64,000 nt of DNA. Source: Chryseobacterium sp. FH2 (GTDB taxonomy: Bacteria > Bacteroidota > Bacteroidia > Flavobacteriales > Weeksellaceae). The notes beneath the pieces were generated by a model that saw only the letters and a list, made by a program, of their open reading frames with translations, searched no databases and had not been told where the DNA came from. The translations under genes and the position numbers were made by a program. Position 1 is the stretch's first letter, and each line of letters begins with the position of its first letter. Location: positions 161,541 through 225,540 of the forward strand of contig NZ_LFNE01000006.1 in NCBI RefSeq assembly GCF_001045455.1, in the 5' to 3' direction. This document shows, one piece after another, positions 35,151 through 43,913 of the stretch.

Positions 35151-36536
35151 ATGACGCTCAATAAATGTATATATACTTTAATTATAATATTTAATATATC
35201 GTGTCAAGGTCAAGAGAGTAGAAATTCTAATATAGAAAAGATAGAAATGGAAATGTTTAGCAAAATTTTAAATAAATCACGATTTCAAAATTCTGAAGAA
35301 AATTTTGAAAATATTAATAAAGAGCTTTTAGGCATAAACACAAAAAATTTAGAAAAAGGTTATAATGAAATTAGACTATTTAATGAAACTACAGATTATC
35401 AGATATCTAAAGAAGGTAAGTACATAAAAATAGGAGATGATATTCTACCAGATATGGATAAAATTAAAGAGGAGGATTTAATTACTTATCCATATATGAA
35501 ATCCGTCATTACTTTAAACAAGATTATATATCAAAATGATTTAGCTTCTATTTTAATGGCTACTCAAAAAGATATTGATTTATTAAGTGACATTGTTATT
35601 CTATTAAATTATGAAAAAAATGAAATTTTATTAAAAAAGATTGCCGACAACATAAAAGATTTGAAAGATTACTCAAATAATTTCATATTATCAATTGTTT
35701 TCTACAATAAAGACCATTTGATTAGAAAAAAATTATTACAATATTTATCAAAAAATCAAGAGATAATATCTCATATCTCCTTTTATTTGGTAGATAATAG
35801 AAAGCAAATTGTGACCGTAAATAAATTATTGGATAAAGACATTGATAGTGCAATGGGATTTCTTTTAAATCTTGGGCTTGAAGGTCGGTCAAATGATGAT
35901 ATATATACAGGAAATGATATGTCTTACGGACTTTTAAATAATATTTTTATCTCTTATCCAGATTTAATACAATCATTCGAAAGAAATAATTATTTTGGAT
36001 ATGAAGATTTAAGATATTTTACTAAAGTATTTCATACGGAACAAGAGCATCTTAATGATGATTCAGACACTGAAACATATACCATTCAAGATGCTGACGG
36101 CTACACCAATCTCCGCAAAGAAAAAAACGCACAATCAGGGATTTTGCAAAAGATAAAATCGGGAGAGCAGATAGAGGTTTTGGATAATACAGGCGATTGG
36201 TGGCAGATAAAAACAAAAGAAGGTAAAACAGGCTATGTTCACAAAAGCAGGGTAAAATCAGGTAACAATAATCATTCAACAACCTATAAATTATACGACC
36301 GCCCCGACTTCTCCAGTTTTTCCCGTGAGGTTATGGCAAAAGGAGAAGCAGAAATAGCTCACCACAGTTCCGGTTGGGATTTTGTAAAAATAGACGGAAC
36401 AACAGGGTATTTGCCAATAGAAGAAAAAAGACAAGAATTGGAGAAAGAAGAGAAAAAGAAATTCAGTTTCCTTGCAGACGAAGAAGACATAAAACCCGAA
36501 AAGAAAAAAGGGTTTTGGGATAATTTGTTTGGGTAA
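35151..36536 (+). CDS. Lipoprotein with two bacterial SH3 domains
   Basis: A 461-residue predicted lipoprotein (lipobox NISC near residue 17). Residues 20-300 are helical and unrecognised. Residues about 305-365 are an SH3b domain (GYTNLRKEKNAQSG; WWQIKTKEGKTGYVHKS), and about 370-420 a degenerate second one (YKLYDRPDFSSF; GWDFVKIDGTTGYLP). SH3b domains bind cell-wall peptides, so this protein could shield the wall or hold a wall hydrolase. It follows the first candidate immunity gene by 23 bases. The base composition switches from very AT-rich to moderate near position 36060, just where the SH3 part begins, suggesting a fusion of two gene pieces. Confidence 0.65.
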   Translation: MTLNKCIYTLIIIFNISCQGQESRNSNIEKIEMEMFSKILNKSRFQNSEENFENINKELLGINTKNLEKGYNEIRLFNETTDYQISKEGKYIKIGDDILPDMDKIKEEDLITYPYMKSVITLNKIIYQNDLASILMATQKDIDLLSDIVILLNYEKNEILLKKIADNIKDLKDYSNNFILSIVFYNKDHLIRKKLLQYLSKNQEIISHISFYLVDNRKQIVTVNKLLDKDIDSAMGFLLNLGLEGRSNDDIYTGNDMSYGLLNNIFISYPDLIQSFERNNYFGYEDLRYFTKVFHTEQEHLNDDSDTETYTIQDADGYTNLRKEKNAQSGILQKIKSGEQIEVLDNTGDWWQIKTKEGKTGYVHKSRVKSGNNNHSTTYKLYDRPDFSSFSREVMAKGEAEIAHHSSGWDFVKIDGTTGYLPIEEKRQELEKEEKKKFSFLADEEDIKPEKKKGFWDNLFG

Positions 36537-36547
36537 AAAAAGTAAAA

Positions 36548-37534
36548 ATGTCACTTTATATAAAAACGCATACTGTAGAAAAAGGAGAAACATTGGAGGA
36601 TATTGTTTCAAGGTACAATATTCCCGATTTGGAAATGTTGCGGTATTTCCATAACCAAAATGTTCCGAAAAACAGTAATCATATTGGTTCTGTGGTTTTT
36701 GCAGGACAGGAGATTTTTATCCCTGAAAAACAAGATATAGAAAAGATTATTGCTGACAGGAAAATAAGAGTAACGGAATTTTTAGACAAAGAACAAGATA
36801 AACGGTTTAACCAAAATTTGAAGTTTCCCTTTATCAGCGGAAATTATAGCTATATCGCAACTCTGCAAGAAGAAGGAGATAATGAGGTTGATTCTTTCAT
36901 TGTACAGATAGAATGGATAAAAACATTAGATGAATTGCATTATCTAAACATCACACAAGGCGAAATAAAGACCAATGAAGATATTCCCAACAGCATAGAA
37001 TTATTGGCCTCCGAAATCAATAAAAACATTTATCCGATGTCGATTTTTGTTAATGAAAAAGGACTTATTCAAAAGGCTGATAAAATTCATTCACTCCGTC
37101 AGAATTGGAATATCAAAAAGCCCGATTTGTATGAATTTTTTCCAAAAGAGTTGGGAGCAGAAATGTTAACCAAAACAGGAGAAAAACTATCCAATTCCGA
37201 AGATTTAGGATTTATATTTAACCTTAATCCTTTATGGGCGTTGTTGTTTCGGGGAATAACAGGAAAATACGAAAACGGAAAATGCGAGAAAAAAATAAAT
37301 TTCATTGATGGACATTCCCGATTTTCGGTTATCAATAGAATGATAAAAAAAGACACCGAAAGTCTGAAAAACACTTATGATATTGAGCAAAAGATATATG
37401 AAGAGGATACCCCCGAAGAAATAAAAGCAGAAGTTTTGTACAAGTTGGATATGAAAAATATCTTGCAATATGCAAAAATAAGCTTTTATGATATGCCTGA
37501 ACATTTGAATTTAACCATTACAAAAACTCAATAA
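36548..37534 (+). CDS. LysM-like T6SS accessory protein (first copy)
   Basis: A 328-residue protein without a signal peptide. Residues 5-60 form a LysM-like module (HTVEKGETLEDIVSRYNI; GQEIFIPEK), and the rest is an unrecognised domain. It is related to the protein at 45852: both share RYFHN/RWFHN followed by IFIP/IYVP, and later similar segments. Both lie directly upstream of a DUF4280 PAAR-like gene, here two bases away. A role as a loading or adaptor factor for the PAAR-like tip or its cargo is inferred from this repeated pairing. Confidence 0.65.
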   Translation: MSLYIKTHTVEKGETLEDIVSRYNIPDLEMLRYFHNQNVPKNSNHIGSVVFAGQEIFIPEKQDIEKIIADRKIRVTEFLDKEQDKRFNQNLKFPFISGNYSYIATLQEEGDNEVDSFIVQIEWIKTLDELHYLNITQGEIKTNEDIPNSIELLASEINKNIYPMSIFVNEKGLIQKADKIHSLRQNWNIKKPDLYEFFPKELGAEMLTKTGEKLSNSEDLGFIFNLNPLWALLFRGITGKYENGKCEKKINFIDGHSRFSVINRMIKKDTESLKNTYDIEQKIYEEDTPEEIKAEVLYKLDMKNILQYAKISFYDMPEHLNLTITKTQ

Positions 37535-37535
37535 T

Positions 37536-38039
37536 ATGAGCCATAAATATTTAGTTTGTCAGGGAGCTACCTGTAGGTGCAATTTTGGGACGACACCGGA
37601 TAAGCTGAAAGTGCTTACCCAAAGCAAGCATTATATCAATGACAGCGAAGGCAAAGAAAAGCTTACCGCAACGCACAAAGACATTGGCAAAACCTTTGAA
37701 AAAAATACCTTTGGCTCTTGTGCCAAGATGAACAACAATCCCTGTCAGGTGGTAGTGACGGAATGGAGCGGCTATTATGAAAATATAACACTGGCTTATA
37801 ACAGAGGCGGAAAAGTGTTGTTGGAAGATAGCAAAGCGACCTGTCCTATTGGCGGAAAAGATTGTATTACGATTATCAAACACGGACAAACCGTAGAAAT
37901 CAGCAAACAAAATCTCAAAAACACAAGTGCAGCAAAAATCCGCATTATGAACCCTTTGCTGGATTTAGATGAAATATTAGATGAATTAGACGAGCAGGAA
38001 TTGGATGTTTATGATGACTACGAAACATATACGAAATAG
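37536..38039 (+). CDS. PAAR-like DUF4280 protein (first copy)
   Basis: A 167-residue DUF4280 protein, a family thought to act as the PAAR-like tip that sharpens the T6SS VgrG spike and carries effectors. The N-terminal 110 residues (VCQGATCRCNFGTTPDKLKVL; NTFGSCAKMNNNPCQ; ATCPIGGKDC) hold six conserved cysteines and are nearly identical to the second copy at 46931. The C-terminal tail (MNPLLDLDEILDELDEQE) differs from that copy but matches the orphan fragment at 39906. Just after its stop a broken JAB-type toxin frame begins, so it may once have been longer. Confidence 0.85.
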   Translation: MSHKYLVCQGATCRCNFGTTPDKLKVLTQSKHYINDSEGKEKLTATHKDIGKTFEKNTFGSCAKMNNNPCQVVVTEWSGYYENITLAYNRGGKVLLEDSKATCPIGGKDCITIIKHGQTVEISKQNLKNTSAAKIRIMNPLLDLDEILDELDEQELDVYDDYETYTK

Positions 38040-38661
38040 ATGCAAATGGCTATCTTATCAATATAAGTGCTGCAGAAAAAGATATTGTTTATGTTTCAAA
38101 AAATTTTGAAGGACAGTGACAAAACAGAAAATTAAAAGCAAGCAATGACGGAGGTGTAATAATTGGAGAAAGTGGCTTTGTTGAAAAAAACAGTAAGACA
38201 TACAATGGTTATGATTATATAGATTTTGGTACAAATGAAGAAAAAGCGTTAGAATATTTTAAATACGGTGCTTCCAATACTGATGTAGAATTTAGTGTCA
38301 AAACAGAATCAGGCAACTCAATTTCGGGAACAAGTCATCGAACAAATTCAGTAACCACTCCAATATATGACCGAAAAATGGTAACCTTATTTGGGCATAG
38401 CCACCACAGACAAAAGCTTCCTCTATAGAACCATCAGGATTTAATGTAACAATTATTGATGACAGTAAAAATAAGATTATTGGAGAGCCAAAAGGGATGC
38501 AGGGAGGTGGAGATTTACAAAGTGCTAAAGAATATGCTAAAATTGGAAATAATATAGAACTATTTGTATATGCTCCAAACTATATGGGAGGTGCTAAAAC
38601 AGTATTCTACAATAGTATACGAATAACATCTATGCATGACGGATTTAAACCAAAAAAATAA
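38022..38661 (+). pseudogene. Broken JAB-type toxin (possible former C-terminal extension of the DUF4280 gene)
   Basis: There is no long open frame here, but three pieces join into one toxin-like protein. Piece 1 (from about 38022) reads NIYEIDANGYLINIS in a frame different from DUF4280. A TGA at 38117-38119 interrupts it, and the same frame continues to a TAG at 38426. A one-base shift near 38395-38405 rejoins the last piece, giving GHSHPPQT, PSG, GGGDLQSAKEYA and FVYAPNYMGG and ending at TAA 38659. The H-x-H and Asp motifs and the final segment resemble JAB1-like toxin domains of polymorphic toxins. An intact lipoprotein gene, probably its immunity gene, follows. Sequencing error could explain one lesion but hardly three. 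Confidence 0.65.
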
Positions 38662-38666
38662 TTAAG

Positions 38667-39821
38667 ATGAAAAACATAATCCTTTTTGCATTTTCATTTT
38701 TTCTTATTCAATGCACCACAATTAGCAATAAAAAGAGTTGTGATTTGAGTGAAATTTTACATCAATTTATAAAAGATGAAAACATAGTAAAAAATGATAA
38801 TGAAATTTTGATTTTAGGTATTCAAAAATATTTCTATGAACCGAACTATTATTTGGTATCAATAATGAATTTTGATAAAAGCCAATATTTAGGAAACCAA
38901 CCCAATCTCCAATATTTGGGAACTTATGATTATGAGGGATTGGAGTTATCGATTATTTTACAACAAGGCATAAAATATTCTAATTTAGAATATTGCTTTA
39001 ATAAAAAAAGTGAGAACTATTTTTACAATGAAAAATCTGAGGTTTCAGAATACGATCCTATAACTTGGAAATTTTATGTAGATGAAAAATTTAATTACGT
39101 AAAGCCATTTTACAATGGAAAAGACGAAATAGAAAAATTCCAAAGAATAAAAAATACAGTATACAGCAGAATAACCAAACTAACCCCTAAAAAAGAATTG
39201 TTTAAGAATGCTAATGATTTGATAAATCTTTATGCATTTATAGGTGAGAAAATTTCAGTTGAAGAATTTAATCCGAATATAAATAATGAAGTTAAGGAGA
39301 AAGTAATTGATGAAGAAACCAAAGATTCAGTAACTGTTGTCAGAAGAAATTTTGTTATGGACAGGGCTTTTCGATGTAAATATAAAGTGATAAAAAATAT
39401 TTTCAATAATCTGCCAAATGATACGGTTGAGTTTTTAGCATATGACCATTATGGAAAACCTTATTTTTCAGAAAGAGATTCTGTCATTCTTTATATCTCA
39501 AAAAGTAAAAATGATGACCATTATTTTCATCAAAAATATCAATATGATGAAGTATTCAGAGATGAGGCAGGAAATTATTTTAGTTATTTAAAATTCAGAA
39601 ATAAAGAAAATGTTGAGTATACGGCAAAAAATATAAAAGGCTTCAAAACAAATTTCAGAAATGAAAAATTTAATTTAAAAAATTTAAATACCAATGTTAG
39701 AAAAATATATTATCCAAGAGGTTTTTATAAAATCAAAAACAATTTTGCAACCCCAATCAAAGGAATTTATTTGGATGAATTAATAAATTATAGATTGCAA
39801 ACAACTTTTAAAAATTTATAA
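38667..39821 (+). CDS. Lipoprotein, candidate orphan immunity protein
   Basis: A 384-residue lipoprotein (lipobox FFLIQC, Cys16) of unrecognised family, rich in Lys, Asn and Phe. It starts five bases after the end of the broken JAB-type toxin frame, the position of an immunity gene in such cassettes. If that toxin is dead, this gene is an orphan immunity gene that may still protect against the same toxin from relatives. A segment with FRCKYKVIKNIFNNLPNDTVEFLAYDHYG looks like a folded beta domain. The function is inferred from context. Confidence 0.6.
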   Translation: MKNIILFAFSFFLIQCTTISNKKSCDLSEILHQFIKDENIVKNDNEILILGIQKYFYEPNYYLVSIMNFDKSQYLGNQPNLQYLGTYDYEGLELSIILQQGIKYSNLEYCFNKKSENYFYNEKSEVSEYDPITWKFYVDEKFNYVKPFYNGKDEIEKFQRIKNTVYSRITKLTPKKELFKNANDLINLYAFIGEKISVEEFNPNINNEVKEKVIDEETKDSVTVVRRNFVMDRAFRCKYKVIKNIFNNLPNDTVEFLAYDHYGKPYFSERDSVILYISKSKNDDHYFHQKYQYDEVFRDEAGNYFSYLKFRNKENVEYTAKNIKGFKTNFRNEKFNLKNLNTNVRKIYYPRGFYKIKNNFATPIKGIYLDELINYRLQTTFKNL

Positions 39822-39905
39822 AAACTGTGCCCATTTATAAAAAGAGGAAGTTTACTGGAGTTTAAATAGACTATAAACATCAAGGATTAACAAAAATAAT
39901 ATACA

Positions 39906-39992
39906 AATGCCAGTGCAGCCAAAATACGCATTATGAATCCCTTGTTGGATTTAGATGAAATATTAAATGAATTAGGCGAACAGGAATTTTAA
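39906..39992 (+). pseudogene. Orphan 3' end of a DUF4280 PAAR-like gene
   Basis: An open stretch of 28 codons without a start reads NASAAKIRIMNPLLDLDEI, then a tail ending GEQEF and TAA. It matches the C-terminal tail of the DUF4280 protein at 37536 almost residue for residue. The 5' part of the gene is missing. This is a remnant left after a cassette of DUF4280, toxin and immunity genes was inserted or exchanged upstream, ending 16 bases before tssH. Confidence 0.8.
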
Positions 39993-40008
39993 TCAAAACA
40001 AACCAAAT

Positions 40009-42483
40009 ATGAATCAAGAAGAAGTTACCTACAGCCAGGAGGTTACCAAGGCACTTAATATTGCGCAGAAAATAGGGCGGGAGAATCTGAATGCCTGTTA
40101 CACTGGAGCTCATTTATTAAAAGCAATGCTTACGAGGGATCTATCCCTGTTAAAGCAGTTGGAAACGATGGGAGTCGATGTATTTTATCTGGAAGAATGG
40201 GCCGAAGTAAGGATAGAAGAACAGCCAAAGTCTCCAAACAGGTATTCCTGTGAGCCGGATGAAATTATAGATGAGATTTTTGCAGAAGCAGACTCAGTTC
40301 GGGAATTATTGGCTGAAGAGGAAATATCCTTATTTGCTGTAATGGTTGCCGTCAGCTCACCGGGAGTGGCATTTAATTTTGATCAGATGAAAACCTTTCC
40401 TGTCTCAAGAAATGAATTGTTAAAGGATGTATCTTCATTTGGGGGATCTCAAGAAATGTTAACAGCAGGAGAATTTCCAAAGAAGACAAGCAAAGGATTT
40501 TTACAGAAATATGGTATCAACAAAAAGGAATATGTAAAAAAGAAAAACAGGAAGGAACTTTTAGTGGGCAGGGATACGGAAATCAATAAAATTACGGAAA
40601 TCCTCTGCCGCTTCAGTAAGCAGAATGTTTTGATAATTGGAGATCATGGTGTAGGTAAAACAGCTTTAATAGAAGGTTTTGTACAAAAGGTCCTGTTGAA
40701 GCAGATTCCTGATATTCTTTCGGGGCTGGAAATTTTCGAGTTGGATATGGGAGCATTGATAGCAGGTGCTTCCTATAAAGGTGAAATTGAAGATCGTATT
40801 AAAAATATTGCTCAAGAGTTAAAAGCTATTCCCAAATCAGTTCTTATCATAGAAGAATTTCATTCTCTGTTTGGCAGCTACGGTTCAGATTCCGGGATTG
40901 TTAATCTATTGAAAAGTGAACTTTCTAATGGTTTGACTCTTATTGTAACTTCTACCATAGAAGAATACACCAAAAAAATAGAAAAAGAACAGGGATTAGC
41001 AGGAATGTTTGAACTTTTAAAACTGGAAGAAACAAGCGATGAAATGCATTTAAGGATGCTCAAGCAAACATTAGAAGATTATCAGGCCCACCATAAAATC
41101 AGTATTGATGATCAAACGATGAAGGAAGCAATTCGTCTTTCCCAGCGATATATGAAGGAGAAGAGCCTGCCCGCTTCTGCGATTGATCTGATAGATCATA
41201 CTATGTCTGTGTTAAAAACTGTGGGCGAATCTTTTTTAAAAGAAAGAAATCATTTGATAACTAAAATTATTCATCTGGAAGATAATACCGATAATTATAC
41301 AGAGACAGACAGGAAGCTGCACGCTGACTGGTTTTTAAAAGACCTGATCGAAAAAACCAAATACCTTATCAGTACGGCCGATACCCGGGAAGAAGAAAAA
41401 GAGCTCCCAAAATTTGAAAATGCTGATGAAATTCTGAAATTTTCAAGAGAACTGATTGAGAAAACAGAAAAAATAGCGCAAGAAAAAAGAACACATATTA
41501 CAGAATTCGATTTAGGTTTAATTATTTCTCAAAAAACTAACATCCCAATAGGAAAACTCAAAGAAGAAGAGAAACAAAAACTTAACGATATGGAAGGGGT
41601 TCTTGCGCGTAGGGTGATAGGGCAGGATCATGCGATTACCATTGTTTCGGAAGCGGTATTGGAAACCCGTTCGGGATTGAGCAAAGCAGGGCAGCCCATC
41701 GGTTCTTTTTTCTTTTTAGGGCCGACAGGAACCGGAAAGACCGAACTGGCAAAATCATTGGCTGAATTTCTATTTCAGGATGAAAATGCTATTATCCGTT
41801 TTGATATGTCCGAATTTAAAGAGGAGCATTCCGCTGCTTTATTATATGGCGCGCCTCCCGGATATGTCGGTTACGAAGAAGGAGGGTTGCTGGTAAACAA
41901 AATAAGACAAAAACCTTACTCTATTGTATTGTTTGATGAAATTGAAAAAGCGCATGCTTCGGTTTTCGACGTGTTCTTACAGATAATGGATGAAGGGAAA
42001 CTCCACGACAGGCTTGGTAAAGAAGGCGATTTTTCTAATGCTATCATTCTCTTTACTTCCAATATCGGTTCTGAATTCATTGTTGAGTCTTTCGGAAAAG
42101 GAGAAATCCCTCCATCTTCCAGACTGTTGGAAATGATGAGCCGTTTCTTCCGCCCGGAATTCTTGGGACGACTTACGGAAACCATCCCGTTTGCCCCAAT
42201 TAGTAAAGACAATGCGCTGAAAATATTTGAGATCCACCTGAAAAAAGAATTATTGGATTTGGCTAAAAATCTGAATATTGATTTACTAATCAATCAGGAA
42301 GCTAAAGAATATCTTTCCAACGAAGGATATGATATCAAATACGGAGCAAGACCGCTGAAAGGAGTAATCAGAGGAAAGCTGAGACGCCCGCTCGCTAAAA
42401 AAATTGTTGCCGGAGAATTTAAGGAAGGTGATAAAATAGAAGTTTCATTATTAAATGAAGAAATTGTTTGGAAGAAAATCTAG
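40009..42483 (+). CDS. tssH: T6SS sheath-disassembly ATPase TssH (ClpV)
   Basis: An 824-residue Clp/Hsp100 AAA+ ATPase that recycles the contracted TssB/TssC sheath. An N-terminal Clp_N-like domain (about 1-150) is followed by two AAA+ domains with Walker A motifs GDHGVGKT (Lys217) and GPTGTGKT (Lys577); VLFDEIEKAH is the second Walker B. Between them is a long coiled middle region. Among Clp proteins, its place inside the T6SS gene set supports TssH over ClpB or ClpC. It is the first core gene after the two effector modules. Confidence 0.92.
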   Translation: MNQEEVTYSQEVTKALNIAQKIGRENLNACYTGAHLLKAMLTRDLSLLKQLETMGVDVFYLEEWAEVRIEEQPKSPNRYSCEPDEIIDEIFAEADSVRELLAEEEISLFAVMVAVSSPGVAFNFDQMKTFPVSRNELLKDVSSFGGSQEMLTAGEFPKKTSKGFLQKYGINKKEYVKKKNRKELLVGRDTEINKITEILCRFSKQNVLIIGDHGVGKTALIEGFVQKVLLKQIPDILSGLEIFELDMGALIAGASYKGEIEDRIKNIAQELKAIPKSVLIIEEFHSLFGSYGSDSGIVNLLKSELSNGLTLIVTSTIEEYTKKIEKEQGLAGMFELLKLEETSDEMHLRMLKQTLEDYQAHHKISIDDQTMKEAIRLSQRYMKEKSLPASAIDLIDHTMSVLKTVGESFLKERNHLITKIIHLEDNTDNYTETDRKLHADWFLKDLIEKTKYLISTADTREEEKELPKFENADEILKFSRELIEKTEKIAQEKRTHITEFDLGLIISQKTNIPIGKLKEEEKQKLNDMEGVLARRVIGQDHAITIVSEAVLETRSGLSKAGQPIGSFFFLGPTGTGKTELAKSLAEFLFQDENAIIRFDMSEFKEEHSAALLYGAPPGYVGYEEGGLLVNKIRQKPYSIVLFDEIEKAHASVFDVFLQIMDEGKLHDRLGKEGDFSNAIILFTSNIGSEFIVESFGKGEIPPSSRLLEMMSRFFRPEFLGRLTETIPFAPISKDNALKIFEIHLKKELLDLAKNLNIDLLINQEAKEYLSNEGYDIKYGARPLKGVIRGKLRRPLAKKIVAGEFKEGDKIEVSLLNEEIVWKKI

Positions 42484-42518
42484 CAAATAAATTTCATCTT
42501 ACAGATTTGCACAAATTG

Positions 42519-42863
42519 ATGCAGAAGAACTTGCTGAATACAATTTTGATTTTTTTTTCTCAGCTGAACAGAATTTTAGAAAAACGGAACCTTTATTTAG
42601 CTGTAAAAACAACTAATGATTATGAAATAACAAATAACATTTTTATAAACCACGAAAAGATAAACCTTTATCCTAAACAAGACTTGAAAAGTGAGAAATT
42701 TTGGAAAACTGCTCCAAAAAATTTCTTTAGAAAAATCAATGAAATTCTAAAATCCAATAATTCAGACGAAAAGTTTTATTTGCTGTATGGCGGAAATGAT
42801 TTATCTGCTTTACTGTTAACTGAAAAACAATTTCAAATTATTAGAGAATATTATAAAAATTAA
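42519..42863 (+). CDS. Hypothetical protein after tssH
   Basis: A 114-residue acidic/basic protein of unknown family. The ATG at 42519 is chosen; an overlapping TTG-started frame extends to 42468 inside tssH. The sequence is rich in Lys, Asn and Ile and has no signal peptide. The adjacent AT-rich gene-free stretch suggests an acquired segment. Its position in the T6SS locus makes an orphan immunity or effector-accessory role conceivable, but nothing in the sequence shows it. Confidence 0.45.
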   Translation: MQKNLLNTILIFFSQLNRILEKRNLYLAVKTTNDYEITNNIFINHEKINLYPKQDLKSEKFWKTAPKNFFRKINEILKSNNSDEKFYLLYGGNDLSALLLTEKQFQIIREYYKN

Positions 42864-43263
42864 CCGAAAGAGATTTCATATTTAGCGTAAAAGGGAGTTA
42901 CAGTATTTTATAAAATAAAAGAAAGAGTGTTTTCATAGAACGTTTTTGTTATATTTTGTTGCAAATACTTTTTCTGCTGTCGTTAATAAGCTAAAATCAA
43001 ACAATCATAATAATAGAAATGACAGGGAATATTGTATTTTCAAAATTTTAATAAAAAACAAATATTGTTCAATAAAATTGATATGATTGATTAAAAACAA
43101 TTATTTGCTGCTATAATAATCTATTATTTGTTAGTTATTTTTATTGTTGTTGCTTCAATGTTTCGGTAGATATTTTGATTTATTTTTAATTTTTAGGATA
43201 AAATTTTATTTTAAGGTGATATTTTATCTTAAAAATTTATATATTTGTTAAAAACACAACCTA
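42864..43263. other. AT-rich intergenic region before the second T6SS block
   Basis: About 400 bases without a convincing gene on either strand. The only element seen is the candidate promoter at its right end. It may separate the upstream effector/tssH part from the main structural gene block. Confidence 0.6.
43240..43247 (+). promoter_or_regulatory. Candidate -7 promoter element of the structural block
   Basis: TATATTTG fits TAnnTTTG and lies 17 bases ahead of the NlpC-like gene. No clear -33 TTG at 17-23 bases spacing, so tentative. Confidence 0.4.
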
Positions 43264-43911
43264 ATGAAACCAAATAAACTATTTTACATAGTCGGTCACT
43301 CGATATTATGTATCGTTATGCTTTCATGTGGTGGAAATAAGTATATCAGAGAAATTCCCTATCATTATTCTTCAGATGTATTTTCCAAAACAACCCTGCT
43401 AAAAAAAGAAGAGACTGCTTCCAATTATTCCGTTGTGGATGATAATCCTCAGGGATTAAATGATGATACTTTGAAAATAAAAGAGAAGTATTCCATTATT
43501 ATGGAAGTGATGCCTAAAGAAGTAAGGGATTACAAACTCTACTCCTATATCGATGAGTGGCTCGGTACTCCTTATAAAAAGCAGATGCTTGAAAAACAGG
43601 TAGGGGTTGAAACCTCCTATTTCGTACAGGCACTTTTCAGTGATGTCTATGGAGAGACATTTTCTAAAACTCCTGACGGAATATTCCGTTCCAAGGCATT
43701 GCAGTTATTTACAGGAAGAGCTTTTTTAAAAGAAGGTGATATTTTGTTTTTCAGGTATGATAAATTCCATCCCATTTCAGATGTAGGGATCTATCTTCAT
43801 AATGACCGAATCTTGGCATGTACAGCGAAGGGGCTTAATATCTATAATTTTAACGATGAATACTTTCAGCTGCGTTATGTGGCAGCAGGAAGGCTGAAAG
43901 ATAAAAAATAG
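43264..43911 (+). CDS. Degenerate NlpC/P60-fold lipoprotein of the T6SS block
   Basis: A 215-residue lipoprotein (lipobox MLSC, Cys22). Residues about 95-215 align with the NlpC/P60 cysteine peptidase fold (WLGTPYKKQM; SYFVQALFSDVYG; LKEGDILFF; DVGIYLHND). The catalytic cysteine of the usual DCSGF motif is replaced by Thr117 (ETSYF), and the catalytic histidine before VGIYL is Asp173. It is therefore probably inactive and may bind peptidoglycan or partners instead, perhaps anchoring the apparatus in the outer membrane, a job that the T6SSiii lipoprotein TssQ is thought to serve. It is the first gene of the block and touches tssG. Confidence 0.7.
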   Translation: MKPNKLFYIVGHSILCIVMLSCGGNKYIREIPYHYSSDVFSKTTLLKKEETASNYSVVDDNPQGLNDDTLKIKEKYSIIMEVMPKEVRDYKLYSYIDEWLGTPYKKQMLEKQVGVETSYFVQALFSDVYGETFSKTPDGIFRSKALQLFTGRAFLKEGDILFFRYDKFHPISDVGIYLHNDRILACTAKGLNIYNFNDEYFQLRYVAAGRLKDKK

Positions 43912-43913
43912 TG

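Noticed and set aside
42468..42518. TTG-started extension of the small gene after tssH
   Set aside because: It overlaps the end of tssH and adds residues without support; the ATG at 42519 is simpler, although not proven.
43264..43911. Firm assignment of this lipoprotein as TssQ
   Set aside because: TssQ is also a lipoprotein in T6SSiii, but the degenerate NlpC/P60 fold seen here is not something I can tie to it with confidence.
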